A stretch of DNA of 55,363 nt from assembly GCA_018398765.1 (NCBI GenBank), contig JAHBMJ010005903.1, positions 1 to 55,363 on the forward strand, written 5' to 3'. The stretch comes from Chromera velia (Eukaryota; Sar; Chromeraceae). The translations under genes were made by a program, and so were the position numbers. Below are positions 21,909 through 32,704 of the stretch, piece after piece (position 1 is the first letter of the stretch; every line of letters starts with the position of its first letter). The notes beneath the pieces were generated by a model that saw only the letters and a program-made list of their open reading frames with translations, was not told the origin of the DNA and made no database searches.

Positions 21909-24015
21909 GCGTCTGAAGCAGACTCAAAATTGAACTTCGCTTGGATACCCACCGAGTTACACCAGGAGGATCTTGGTTCCGACGCCTTTGGGATGATCGA
22001 GGTGCTCGATCACCTGATCGATCCTCCGGAACGTCACCGAAAGGCAGCGAAAGCCACCGCGGTCAGTAGCATCCCCTCCCGCGGAGAAGGCAAGATGAAA
22101 GAACAGAATTTCACATGTGAGTATCATGATAAATCTGATGGAAGAACCGACCGGATTTACCAAGACATTGTTGGAGTGTGCATGCAGGCGCTCGACAAAG
22201 AACATGCAGACAGACATGTTTCACTTCGTGCTTAATTCAATCCTGTACGTGCAGAGACTCTCGAGTCCACCTGGGACCCTCACCTTGTCGCAGAAGGAGA
22301 GAGGAACACTATCCTCAGAGCTCTCCAGGTAGGTACGCTTTCGACTGAACTCCACAACCAGACCTCAGACTACTCTCCGGTCATTTTTCAGCACCCTTCT
22401 ATAGGATGACAGTCTTTCTGCAGAGTTTCTTTCTTTTGTCAGCTTCAATCACTTCCAGTCACTCTGTAAGCGTGTATACGAAAATTGCATTTCTCTGTCG
22501 TCACTAAACACTCATGTTGAGCGAAAGAAACGTTGGCCGATTGTGAAAATACCTGAAGTACAGTGTAACAGTTACTACCTTAATTCTCTCATGCTGCTGC
22601 ATGCATACCTTTTCAATGTGTGAGTTCTTGCAGTTCCCGTTCACGTGCTGATGCTCCCGTCGGCGCGACTTGAACTCAGTCGCATGGGAATGGCGGAGCA
22701 ACTTGAGGTCCAGAGGGCGCTGCTTTTCAGGCGTCTAAGGGACCTGAACACCCTGGCCATGTTTGGAATCCCTGCAAGTGTCAACAAGGTCAGTGGCCGT
22801 TAGATTCCGAGCATGTGTCTTCCGATTCGCACACCAGGGTATGGATCTGCAGATCGAATCGGATCAGGCATGTTCTCTCCCCTTACATACATGCAGGCTG
22901 ATTGATATTAAAACCCCTGACACATCTGTCTTTTTCCCACTGACGCATGCACAGTGTGATTGTCCAATATCGTGATGCAAAAAGGCAAGGAGAGGGAGGG
23001 CTGCCCACTGCATGTTGGATCGAATGCAGTCTATTCTGAAGATGAAGGTAGAGTCCTCGATCCGCTCTCGATCGATCATGCCGTTTGGATATGTTTGGAA
23101 GGAATTAAAGGATGATGATGCTAGTGTCAAGAAGCAAGCAGCAGAATTAAGGAGAATTGAGACTGCTGTTTGCTTGCGCAAATTCGTCTCAGAATGCCAT
23201 GCATGTTTTAATTTTCTGCATTTTGTGTCTTTCAAATTCAAAGTGTGCAATCATATATTCCATCATATGAGTGCCTTAATTCTTTCTGCGGGTCTCCCTC
23301 CTCGGGGAAAGGCCGCTCTCCCTGTTGGAATGGGCGGTAAGACACAGGCTCCTCGATCCCCTGGTGGTCCGGGTGATGGAGCAGGTAATGAGAGAGGAAG
23401 CGGAGAGAAGACAGACGGATCGAAGAAAACAGAACGAGAAAGGAAGAAGAGAGGAGGGCAAGAAAAGTAGAAGAAACCGAGAACAGAAGAAAAGCAGATG
23501 AGGAAGATAGGAAGAAGAAAGAGCAGGCAGAGAAGAGGAAGCAGAGAGAAGAAAATGAAAAGAAGAAAAGACAAGAAAAAAGAAGAAGAGAGGAAGAAGA
23601 CACAAAGAGGAGATAGGAGGCTCAACTTGAAGAAGAGAAGAGGAAACAGAAAGAGGAAGAAGAAAAGAAATCAAGGGAGGCAAAAAGACTCCAGAGAGAG
23701 GCAGAGAAGGCAGAGAAGAAAGCAAGAAAGGGAGCAGAAAAGGCGAGAAAAGCAGAAGAAAAAAGGCAGAAAGCTGAACAAGCGGAGAGAGAGAAGCAAG
23801 AGAGAGAGGCAGCGGAGCAGGCAAAGAAAGAGCAGAAAGAGAGGGAGGCAGCAGAAACAAGACGGGAGAGGGAGAAATTTGAGAGGAAGATGACTCAGAG
23901 ACAGAAAGAGCAAGAAAAGAAAGGAAGAAAAAAGGAAGACAGACAGACAAAGAAAAAAAGGGACGCAGAGAAGGCAGAAGCAGAGAGACAGAGACAGAAG
24001 GAGGCAGACCGATAA
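21909..24015 (+). CDS. Uncharacterised gene ending in charged coiled coil
   Basis: Exon candidates: 21909-22061 (ASEADSKLNFAW, then DAFGMIEVLDHLIDPP; donor GTCAGT), 22255-22332 (TLESTWDPHLVAEGERNTIL) joined in phase to 22634-22788 (VPVHVLMLPSARLELSRMG, then FRRLRDLNTLAMFGIP; donor GTCAGT). The link from the first to the second is not resolved. A further candidate lies at 21630-21690. Downstream, one frame reads about 50 charged codons (23467-23613), an in-frame TAG at 23614, then 132 codons (23617-24012) of Glu/Lys/Arg/Ala/Gln such as REAEKAEKKARKGAEK, ending in TAA at 24013. That looks like a single-helix or coiled-coil tail on a polypurine strand. No family is recognised, and whether these parts form one gene is inference. 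Confidence 0.35.
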
Positions 24016-25269
24016 AAGAGAGAAGAGAAGGAAAACAGAGAAGCAGAAGTACCTAGAAAGCTCAGAAAACTTTACAGAAGAAGATAGAATAGTATGAATA
24101 GTACCACCCTGTCAAATTGAGACAAAATGATCGAAAAATGGGTGAAAAATTGACCTATTATGTCTCAATTTCTGTTTTTGGTACACAAAGCTAGACACAA
24201 AGGTTATTATCAAATATGTATGCTATATATGGACTTCAAAATCGGTACACATATATTTAATATGTAGTATTTAAAAACTGGAACTTATACGCATAAAACG
24301 TTTTGAGTTACTAGTATAATCGCACACAAATAAATGAGAATTATAAGATTTAATTGATATCAGCAGCTTTAAAATCAATTTCTAAATCGATAAACTCAAA
24401 AAAGTGAAAAACACAGACGACTGATAAATTCAAAAAAAAAAAGTAACAATTATAGACACTAGTAAAGTTTATGAAAAAGAAGTTAGAAAACAATTTTGAA
24501 TTGCATCCCCTCTGTCTCTTTTCTTTCTCTTTTGATTGTCTAACCTGTTGTGAAGCCGCGATTGATCAGCTGTATCAGGGTGATCGAAGTCACGCCTATT
24601 TTCGTCGTTGGTAGTCGTAGGACGGAACAAATTGACAAACTAGATTAGATCCGCCTCTCATATATGGGGACGCGGCATACATGAAAAAACCCTCAATCAT
24701 CATTTTGAATTTAATGGTAGCTTGATTTGAGTTTGTCTTGCTTTGTCTAAACTAGTGTCAAAACCTCTAGTCAACTTGAGTCATTTGATTAACTTCATAA
24801 AAGTGAGAAGTAATAATTGATTTAGTAGTGCCCTAGAACACATACAGTATCTGAGCACTGTCACCATTTTGTGTAGCGTTTTGTTTTAGAGGTCGCTCCG
24901 ATTATGTGACTCACAGCTAGCAGCACGGTTATATGCATCAGTAGTGGCCCTAAGATGGGAATAGATAGGATAAAATCTAGGATAGGATACGACTAGGGAT
25001 ACCATAGGATACGATAGGGGATAGTGTCAGCATGCAGGAAAAGAAAGAAACCCTGGGCATGTAGGACAGCTTATCGCCAACTGTCTGAAGGGACACACAG
25101 ATTTCAACCAATCTCTGCTTAATTCCCTTTTACTTCAGAGTGATAGCTAGGACAAATGGAGAAGCAAAGCGTCGAGCAGAAGATCCCATGAAGATCCCTA
25201 CCCAGGCCAGCCCGACAGTCACTCACATGAACGAACCGCTAGACGAACCGTGGATTCATCAGCATGCAT
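24016..25269. other. AT-rich interval, no gene seen
   Basis: Composition changes to AT-rich after 24100, with no usable open frames. At 24955-25025 there is a degenerate run of GGATA/GGATAC-type units (GATAGGATAAAATCTAGGATAGGATAC region). Probably intergenic. Confidence 0.5.
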
Positions 25270-25876
25270 TGGTGGGGGCTGAACCAACAATGAACAAGGA
25301 GACGGAAACGTGCTTTGCGTCCCTAAGGAAGGAACAGCCCCTGGCCGCCCACCCGACCGACCGAAAGGGCTTCAACGATGTTAATTATATGAGTCCTTCG
25401 GTCATTCAATCATGCTGAATTCGAGTCTGACATTCAACATGCATGCAAACAAAGAGCATTGAATCAACAGTTCCCCCCCCGAAACCCTCTCCCCTCTCTA
25501 CAGGCTGAGCCTCCATTGCGGTCTCTAAATCTGACCGTTGACGCAGCGAGTTAATTAAGGCGCGGCTCCCTATTCTTCCCCCCCCTGGACGGAAGTGGCT
25601 GGAATTCCCTCGTCCCCCTCCGGTTTTCATAAGATTCATCGACACATCTTATCAACCTCCACAGTTTGCCACATGCCCCCTTCCCCTGCGGCTCTGACTC
25701 CAGACGTCCATGACTCAAGCTTGAGACATGACATAGGCAAGAGAGCCATGCTTTGCACGACAACCGGAAAGGAGAAGAGGAGGCGACAAAGGAGGGAGAG
25801 TGATGAATCAGATTGAGAATCAAAGAAGAAAAGGGGGGAAAAGGATCGAAGCAGCTGCCCTCTAGCACTTTTTCCT
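25270..25876. repeat. Direct repeat of ~607 bp, copy 1
   Basis: Nearly identical to 26099-26704 (offset mostly 829). Scattered differences include CATTGG versus CATGGG near the start and a few point changes. Its right edge holds the degenerated counterpart of the last codons of the RIO-like gene, which copy 2 carries intact. Confidence 0.9.
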
Positions 25877-26098
25877 GAGGCGGGTGCAATCGCTCATAAA
25901 CTTTTCGAGTTCCTTCCCTCTCTCTCTCTTAATTTCTTTCTTTCTCTCGCACTCACTAAACACAGAAGCATACACCACGCTTCCATCAAAACATACGCAT
26001 TCACGCAGTGTTCACAACATCGACATGAACATACAAACGATGTGGACAAAGACTGCAGCGTCGACCGACACTGCATGCATGCAACTGAGCCGGTGCAT

Positions 26099-26704
26099 GG
26101 GTGGGGGCTGAACCAACAATGCACAAGGAGACGGAAACGTGCTTTGCGTGCCTAAGGAAGGAACAGCCCCTGGCCGCCCACCCAACCGACCGAAAGGGCT
26201 TCAACGATGTTAATTATATGAGTCCTTCGGTCATTCATTCATGCTGAATTCGAGTCTGACATTCAACATGCATGCAAACAAAGAGCATTGAATCAACAGT
26301 TCCCCCCCCGAAACCCTCTCCCCTCTCTACAGGCTGAGCCTCCATTGCGGTCTCTAAATCTGACCGTTGACGCAGCGAGTTAATTAAGGCGCGGCTCCCT
26401 ATTCTTCCCCCCCCTGGACGGAAGTGGCTGGAATTCCCTCGTCCCCCTCCGGTTTTCATAAGATTCATCGACACATCTTATCAACCTCCACAGTTTGCCA
26501 CATGCCCCCTTCCCCTGCGGCTCTGACTCCAGACGTCCATGACTCAAGCTTGAGACATGACATAGGCAAGAGAGCCATGCTTTGCACGACAACCGGAAAG
26601 GAGAAGAGGAGGCGACAAAGGAGGGAGAGGGATGAATCAGATCGAGAATCAAAGAAGAAAAGGGGGAAAAAGGATCGAAGCAGCTGCCCTCTAGCATTTT
26701 TTCC
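26099..26704. repeat. Direct repeat of ~607 bp, copy 2
   Basis: Second copy, separated from copy 1 by about 222 bp. Its right edge lies within the 3' end of the RIO-like gene (stop TAG at 26691-26693), so the duplicated unit is mostly that gene's 3' flank. Confidence 0.9.
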
Positions 26705-28260
26705 TGTTGTTCTTCTTCCCCTTGCCTCCTTTGCCTGTCCCTCGGCCTTTCCCTCGCCCCCCCCTTTCTGCACTTTCCTCCTGTGGTGACTGACAAAGCC
26801 CTGCTTCGAAAATTCTCTGCACCTCTTCATCGAGTGAAGAGGAGACCTGCGCAGTGCCACTGTTTCCTGCCTTCTCTTGCGTGTCAACCAGACCTTCCCT
26901 CTTCCGTTTCTCCTCCCTCTGTTTTGCCTTGTATCCCCGCTGGCGAGGGGGCGCTGGGGGGGCAGTGAAGGCCAGAGAACGTCGGCAGGCGGAAGCGAAG
27001 TCATCTTCGGACTCGGCCTCTGACTGACACTCTGACTCGGAGGGGTTGTACTGTACTTTGAAGGTTAATGTCGTGATCTGAACCTCCATCGGCACCTTCC
27101 GTGACCTGTCTCGTTCAAGGCTAGGGACTGCAGCTTCTTCGTAGGCCTGCAAGACAAACTCTGGAGAGACGACGGTGAATTGCTCAGTCGTCTCAAAGTT
27201 TTCAGGCTGGCTCTGCTCCCTCTCAGACTGGGCTCTCTCAGCCCACCACAGGAAGAACAACCAGATCAGACGCTCTCCACCCAGGTACTCCCCTGCATTC
27301 ACTGCCTCCCGAACGAAGGCTTCGATTTCCTCTCTCTCTCCACCGGTGGAGGCGGTGGTTGCCAGGGAGGGCAGAGCCTTGGGGGTGTCAGGTTCACTGG
27401 CAGCGGGAGGCTCAGGGACGATGCGCACTTCTCCTTTCCCGATTGTTTGATGCAGACGTGCACATTCTACCCAGAGAAGGTAGAGCGCTTCAAGCGTCGG
27501 GAAGTATCTTGCATACCTTTGCTGCGCATGCTTCCCCCCGAGTGCGGAATTGAGGCAGAAGCGGCGAAGGCAACGAAGGTCATGCATCATCGCGCGTTGT
27601 GGCCGACTGTCAAGATCCTCTCTGGGCTCGTCCGGGAAGGATGCAGGAAGGTCTTTAAGGACTCCGAGACAGAGACGGCCTGACCGGCATCGATGACATT
27701 CACCACCCCTTCATGAAACACAAAATTCTCCACCGCGGCATCTGCATGAATCAGCCCCAGGAGCAGAACCATGTCTTTGTGGACTGCCAGGGCTTGGATG
27801 CAGACATCGAACCAATGAAGAGGGCGGTTTGGGTCGAGTGAGGTGCTGCAGTGGTTCAGGTTTGGAGACGGGGAGCCGCAGAGCTTGGTTGTTCCGTTCT
27901 CGAAACTTCCAAGGAACTCCATCGCGACTGAGTCTTCTCCGACCTCCCCAAGAATACGACCTCCCCAAGAATACGGGGACACGGAATGCCTGCCGAACGG
28001 ATCTGCTGCAGGCGGAAGGTCTCTATCCGCTGGCTGCGGCTGTCGCATTTCAATGAGCGACTCATCTGTGCGAATGCAAATCTGTGGCTGGGAACGAGCA
28101 AACGGCGGAAGGACTTCACTACTGCCCGCATCGGTGCGCCCCCCTTTTCCGGACAAATCACTGCCAGACGGAGGCATGCATCTTTTCCAGGTTTAACCTG
28201 AATTCCCTCCTTCACCACAACAGCACTCTCTGCCCGACCGGAGACCTCGAAATCATCCAT
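26691..28260 (-). pseudogene. RIO1-type atypical kinase-like gene with broken frame
   Basis: N-lobe frame (28260 to about 27950): PGKDACLRLAV fits the family's GKEANVY-type loop, AVVKSF the ATP-binding Lys, and AGIPCPRIL the segment seen as 'IPCPEPI' in RIO1. C-lobe frame: SVAMEFLG, then LIHADAAVENF (HxDxxxxN catalytic loop) and VVNVIDAGQAV (metal-binding Asp with the GQAV seen after it in RIO kinases). The two frames are offset by an exact 17-bp tandem duplication at 27941-27974; with a single copy they would be continuous. A second frame change is needed near 27590 to reach the C-terminal ORF (27590-26691), which is acidic, then basic, and ends in a Gly/Lys/Arg tail. The start at 28260 (MDDFEVSG) lies inside the upstream gene's last exon. 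RIO1 kinases act in small-ribosomal-subunit maturation. Either a decaying gene or assembly errors. Confidence 0.6.
27941..27974. repeat. Exact 17-bp tandem duplication in kinase coding frame
   Basis: GACCTCCCCAAGAATAC occurs twice in direct succession (27941-27957 and 27958-27974). Because 17 is not a multiple of three it shifts the kinase frame between the N-lobe and C-lobe. Confidence 0.97.
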
Positions 28261-28828
28261 CCCCCCTCGAGGGAGCCCCTTGTGCTGGTGGTGGGGGCAG
28301 CTTCAATGGGCTCCGTTTCCCTCTCCGACTCCGTCTCTTCTGCCAGCGCTTCTGCTTTCACATCTTCTTCTGTAGAAGATGCCTTCACTCTCAGATCAAA
28401 TTCGTTCTCTGCCTGCAAAGAGCAAGGAAGAAGGAGAGAGGATGAAAGAGGGAAAGAGAGGAGTGCGAGAGTCCTGCACGTACGGACGTACAATGCATGG
28501 TGCTTTTTGTGCACACGAGCAGACAGATAGGCAGGAAAAATGGGAAGCTAGTGGGAAAGAACCTTCGCGAGCACTCAGACCGACAGTTTGGGAAGTGTAC
28601 GTGCACACACAGATGCATGCACACATAAATCGCAAAGAGCTCATGACGCAACAACAGGGAAAGAGAGAGGGCTCTCCCAGACCCGAAACCTCGTGAACAC
28701 ACAGAAACATCAGACTGAGCGGGCTCTCTATCAGCTGCTTCCAGACCGCTCCACAACTAATCTCATACCTCTCTTCCGCGCACGCACGACCGCACGCACA
28801 CACACACGCACACACACGAACACACACG

Positions 28829-28872
<44 letters not shown>

Positions 28873-30027
28873 ACGGAAAAGAGAAGAAGGTGAGTGGGGG
28901 AGAGAAACCTTTTGAGGAGAGGGGGCTGACTTGATGAGACACAGACGAGATGAAGGGGTCGAGAAAACATCACTTCAGATGACTAGATTGCTTTCGGAAT
29001 ACAACCATTCACGAAACAAAGGGGCAAGTAGACAGATAGGCAGGTAAGCCAGCGCATTCTTTTCTGCACAAGAAGCATCCTGCACAGTCTCTCTTCTGCA
29101 CGAAAAAAATACCTGCGCTGAACGCTTCGCTTCCTTTATTCTCGGACTCCGACAGACCTGTTCAGAAACTCTTTCCGCCTCTTCCCTTTCATCGACTCTT
29201 TGCGCCATCGTCTTCATATCCGCCTCGATCGAGGGCAGTTCAGGAAGCTTGTCGACCTCGGCGTCTTCTGCACAGAGGGAGGAAGGAGCACGGCGACAGC
29301 CAGTGGTTTTCTTATTGCATGAACAGAACGCTCCGGCACAGTGATACAGGGCCAAGAGAAGAAATCCACACAAGAAAACAACATGAATGCCTCCTTGCAC
29401 AATCTATAGCTCCCTTTGCTGACCATTGTCTTCTCCCTTCTCGTCCTCAGGACCATCCCTGGCGGAGGCAGCCGCAACAGCACCGGAAGCACCGGCAAGG
29501 CGAAGCTGCTGTTCACGCACCTCCATTGCAAGAGCCTCGAGGATGGGGCTGCAAGTAGAGAGTGCATGCATGGTAGTAGGGAGACTTTGAAATGTTAGGT
29601 AAAAGATGGCAGAAGATAAATGAATATGGGAACACAAAGACAGCATGCATGCATGGCAATACAGTGGAGAGAGAACAGAATGCGGATCGAAGCACATGCA
29701 TCTTCCCTTTTCACGCCCCCGTTTCCGTGGCGGAGTGGCACTGACTTGAATTTTGTTCGCATGTCTTTGTCGTTGGCCGTCGTCTGAGCTGGAGGCTCTG
29801 TGCGTGGGAGTTCTGCTGCCGGTTCTCCGAAGTCGTCTCCAGTCTTGTACGCCATCACCTGCAGGTATGCGTGCAGTTTCATTTGCGTGTTGAATTGTGC
29901 AGTGAAATGCCATTTGCAGGGCACACGAAGACGACACTCGTCACATCGGTCTTTGGCTAACCTCGAAGAATTTGGTTCCGAATGCAACAGCTTCCCTTCT
30001 CTCCCTGCCTTCTGACAATCCGCGCAT

Positions 30028-30099
<72 letters not shown>

Positions 30100-31698
30100 T
30101 TGTCAGCAGTTCTCTTTCTTCGGTTTTCTGTCCCTGCACAAATTTAAAGGAGGGCGGGTATTGATAGCACATCTTACCAAGTGACGAAGTGACCGACCGA
30201 CCGGCTGAAAAGGAGAGAGGAAAAGAGCTAGACACACAAGAACCAAGATAGAGAGTCAAAAAGAAAAAACAACGAAACGCAAAAACGAATGAATGAAGGA
30301 ACGAACGGAAGAACAAACGAGAGCCTCGAGAAGAAAGAAAATACTGAATAAATTTTCATTAAAGAAAGTAAAACAGACAGTGAGACCTGAAGCAGTGCAA
30401 GCGCCTTCTGGCGCTTGGTCCCTTCCTTCTCTCTGAACTATTTTATTTCTTTGTCCTTTTGTTCCCCTCTCGTCTTTAAATTCTTTCTATGCAGGGAGGC
30501 CTGCAGTACTATTTCCCTTCTGACCTGGTCCTGCATCACTCCAGACTGTTCCTCGGCCACGTGGCAGTGCAGGGCCGGTGCTTCCTCGGGTCTCTCTTCT
30601 GCGATCTCTGCAACCTCTGCCTCACGGAGAGTCTCTGTGCATGGGGTCGTCACTGTCCCTTCAACCTGAGTGGTCTCAACAGTAGAGGCAGGACGGCCAG
30701 CCTGAGGGGAGGCGGGCAGGTCCTCCATGGAGGGGGCGGAGGGAGTGAGGCTCAGCTCAGGTGTGGCATCTCCGAAAAGCCTGAGATTTCTCAGAGAGTC
30801 CCGAGCTCTGCCGATGTGCGAGTCGAGCTCTCGGAGTTCTGTGGAAGCGGCGAAGGAAGGAGACTCGCTCAGACGCTTTCTGACATCTGCAAGAAGACCG
30901 TCGACCGTGAAGATGTCCCCAAGAGTGCTAGCAGAGGACAAGCGAGTGCGGGCATCCTGCAAACTCTCGTGAAGGGCTGTCTGTTCATCTGCTCAGAGTC
31001 TCTGTCCAGAGAGCCCTGCACCGTGCATCTGCACTGAGTCTCTGTCCAGAGAGCCCTGCACCGTCCATCTGCACTGAGTCTCTGTCCAGAGAGCCCTGCA
31101 CCGTCCATCTGCTCAGAGGCTCTGTCAAGAAGGGACCCGATTGAGGGTAGGCCCTCTTGGAGTCTCTTGGGTGCATCTCTCTCGAGAATGTTCAGGTCTG
31201 TCGCCGCAGCTGACTCCATAAACGAACGTGAGGCGCTCCTGCTTGTCTGCCGTCTTGCGATCTCAACCTCTTTCTCTTCCTGCAAGTAAAGAAAAATCCA
31301 GGCGCGGCTCACTCTCAAAATCGTTCTCTGTATCTGGACAGACCTACGACCGGATAAGGCCATAAACATATACACATCCGATACTAAGTGGAGATAGAGT
31401 CAGCTGCATGGACAGAATTAAGAGGAATAAAGACCAGAATTCCTCTTAGTGGTCGACCGTTCACGGTGTTCTTGACTGTTGTTTTAAACGAGCACTTCTC
31501 CTGTTTGACAAAACACGGTTGGGGAACCGTGGAAAGACCACACAGCAAAGTCTCTCCAGCGTTCTTTGTTTGGGATTCATCTCCGCAGATCTCTTCGAGA
31601 TTCCGACAACACCAAACCTGCATGTCTACATAGAACCGATTTTGACTGACCTTCGTCGTGAAATCCCCCGCCGATCTCGTCACACACACATTGCCCAT
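28212..31698 (-). CDS. MGNVC-type protein, charged helical, multi-exon
   Basis: Exons (minus): 31698-31651 (MGNVCVTRSAGDFTTK, donor GTCAGT), 31279 to about 31022 (3' edge unsure), 30956-30525, 30432-30387, 30011-29962, 29858-29746, 29548-29424, 29267-29113, 28412-28212. From 30956 to the stop all phases agree (1122 nt, 373 residues). The N-terminus fits dual acylation (Gly2 myristoylation, Cys5 palmitoylation). The body is helical and charged: DGLLADVRKRLSES, ELRELDSHIGRARDSLRN, PILEALAMEVREQQLRL, MAQRVDEREEAERVSEQ; the last exon is acidic and ends VLLW-stop. No enzyme motif is seen; a membrane-tethered scaffold is a guess. The second exon holds a 40-bp tandem repeat that shifts the frame. 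The stop lies 49 nt inside the RIO-like gene's start. Confidence 0.58.
28791..28869. repeat. (CA)n microsatellite
   Basis: CA units with several G interruptions, in the intron 29112-28413 of the MGNVC-type gene. Confidence 0.95.
30029..30098. repeat. (CT)n then (CA)n microsatellite
   Basis: About 19 CT units followed by about 15 CA units, in the intron 30386-30012 of the MGNVC-type gene and only about 17 bp from the acceptor of the next exon. Confidence 0.95.
30986..31132. repeat. 40-bp tandem repeat, three copies plus a partial
   Basis: Copies at 30986-31025, 31026-31065 and 31066-31105, with a partial at 31106-31132. Each begins CATCTGC and contains GTCTCTGTCCAGAGAGCCCT. Copies 2 and 3 are identical; copy 1 differs at a few bases. 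It lies in the second exon of the MGNVC-type gene, where 40 bp per unit changes the reading frame. Confidence 0.95.
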
Positions 31699-32233
31699 GG
31701 TCGCTCCTCGAACTTTGCAATAAACTGTCTGAACGAGGTTGTTCGAACACTTTGTTCACAAACAAAAGTGAAAATTCTGCCACAAGCTGTGGAGCTGGAT
31801 GGATGCAGATGCCAAAATGGACGCCACAGAGAGAGCTCTTTGGCACAGGAATTAAGAGCTTTCAACTTATCGAGGATTCCAGTCCCAATGAAATGCGGAG
31901 TGGTGGCACGAAGAGATCCTTTGGATGACTCAATGAATGCAAAGAAGATCAGTGCCAGTAGACGAAATTCAATCCTCGCCGTGCAACTTACGGTGAAAGA
32001 AGAATCTGAAGGTGGAGCATGCACTTCGATCCTGTCAGACTGCGATCGACTGCGTGGCCATATACACAATTAATCTGCATGACGCACGTACTCCTGGCAG
32101 ACACATGGCCATGCACATGCACACGATCGGATATAATCGGATCCGGTTGGGGACGCGCGTGCGCATGCACACACTTCCGACCTGAAGACCGCCGCCTTAA
32201 TTTCATGCAGCGTCATGCACCGATTCTTCCGGA
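31699..32233. other. Interval between gene start and retroelement
   Basis: Open frames exist on both strands (31519-32073 plus, 31680-32069 minus) but neither has recognisable motifs. It should include the promoter and 5' UTR of the MGNVC-type gene. The GC-rich CACACGATCGGATATAATCGGATCC region (32122-32146) is followed by the retroelement target site. Confidence 0.35.
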
Positions 32234-32238
32234 TCTTC

Positions 32239-32348
32239 ATAATGGAGATTCTAGGAAATTGAAAGTCTCTTCCAACAGCTGAGATCTTATGTTGTCTGTG
32301 CACAAATGTGTTGGTAGGAGCACACGGTCAATCTACCATAATCTAGTA
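32239..32348. repeat. Terminal direct repeat, 110 bp (left copy)
   Basis: Starts ATAATGGAGATTCTAGG and ends ATCTAGTA. It matches the right copy with about six differences. It is the 3' terminal repeat with respect to the minus-strand ORFs. Confidence 0.9.
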
Positions 32349-32704
32349 CAATCCAACAGGCTACTGTCCGATTCAATTGGAATTTATCGAATACATGCTA
32401 ATTACACGACATACAAAAAACGCATGCATGCGAAAAACCATCGGAGACTGACGCTTCGCATACACGCCGAGCTAAACATTAATAGCTCGAAATCAGCATG
32501 CCAATTAATCGCAGTATTACATCGATCCTTGCAAGCTGATGGATAGACCGTAGGCATGATCAGAGAACACACGTAGTGTCCCGCGCACGACGCCCCTCCA
32601 TATCCATACCGCTGTCTTTTATCTATCGCTGACGGTTCTCAAGTGCACTTGCGGAAGCAAACGACAACAAAAGGCCGTAACGCTGAAAATCAGTCATATA
32701 TAGA

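Noticed and set aside
30986-31132. CRISPR-like array
   Set aside because: Direct tandem repeats without spacers, inside a eukaryotic exon.
32239-32348. Hammerhead ribozyme in the 110-bp terminal repeat, as known for Penelope-like elements
   Set aside because: I looked for the CTGANGA and GAAA core on both strands and did not find it in the required arrangement.
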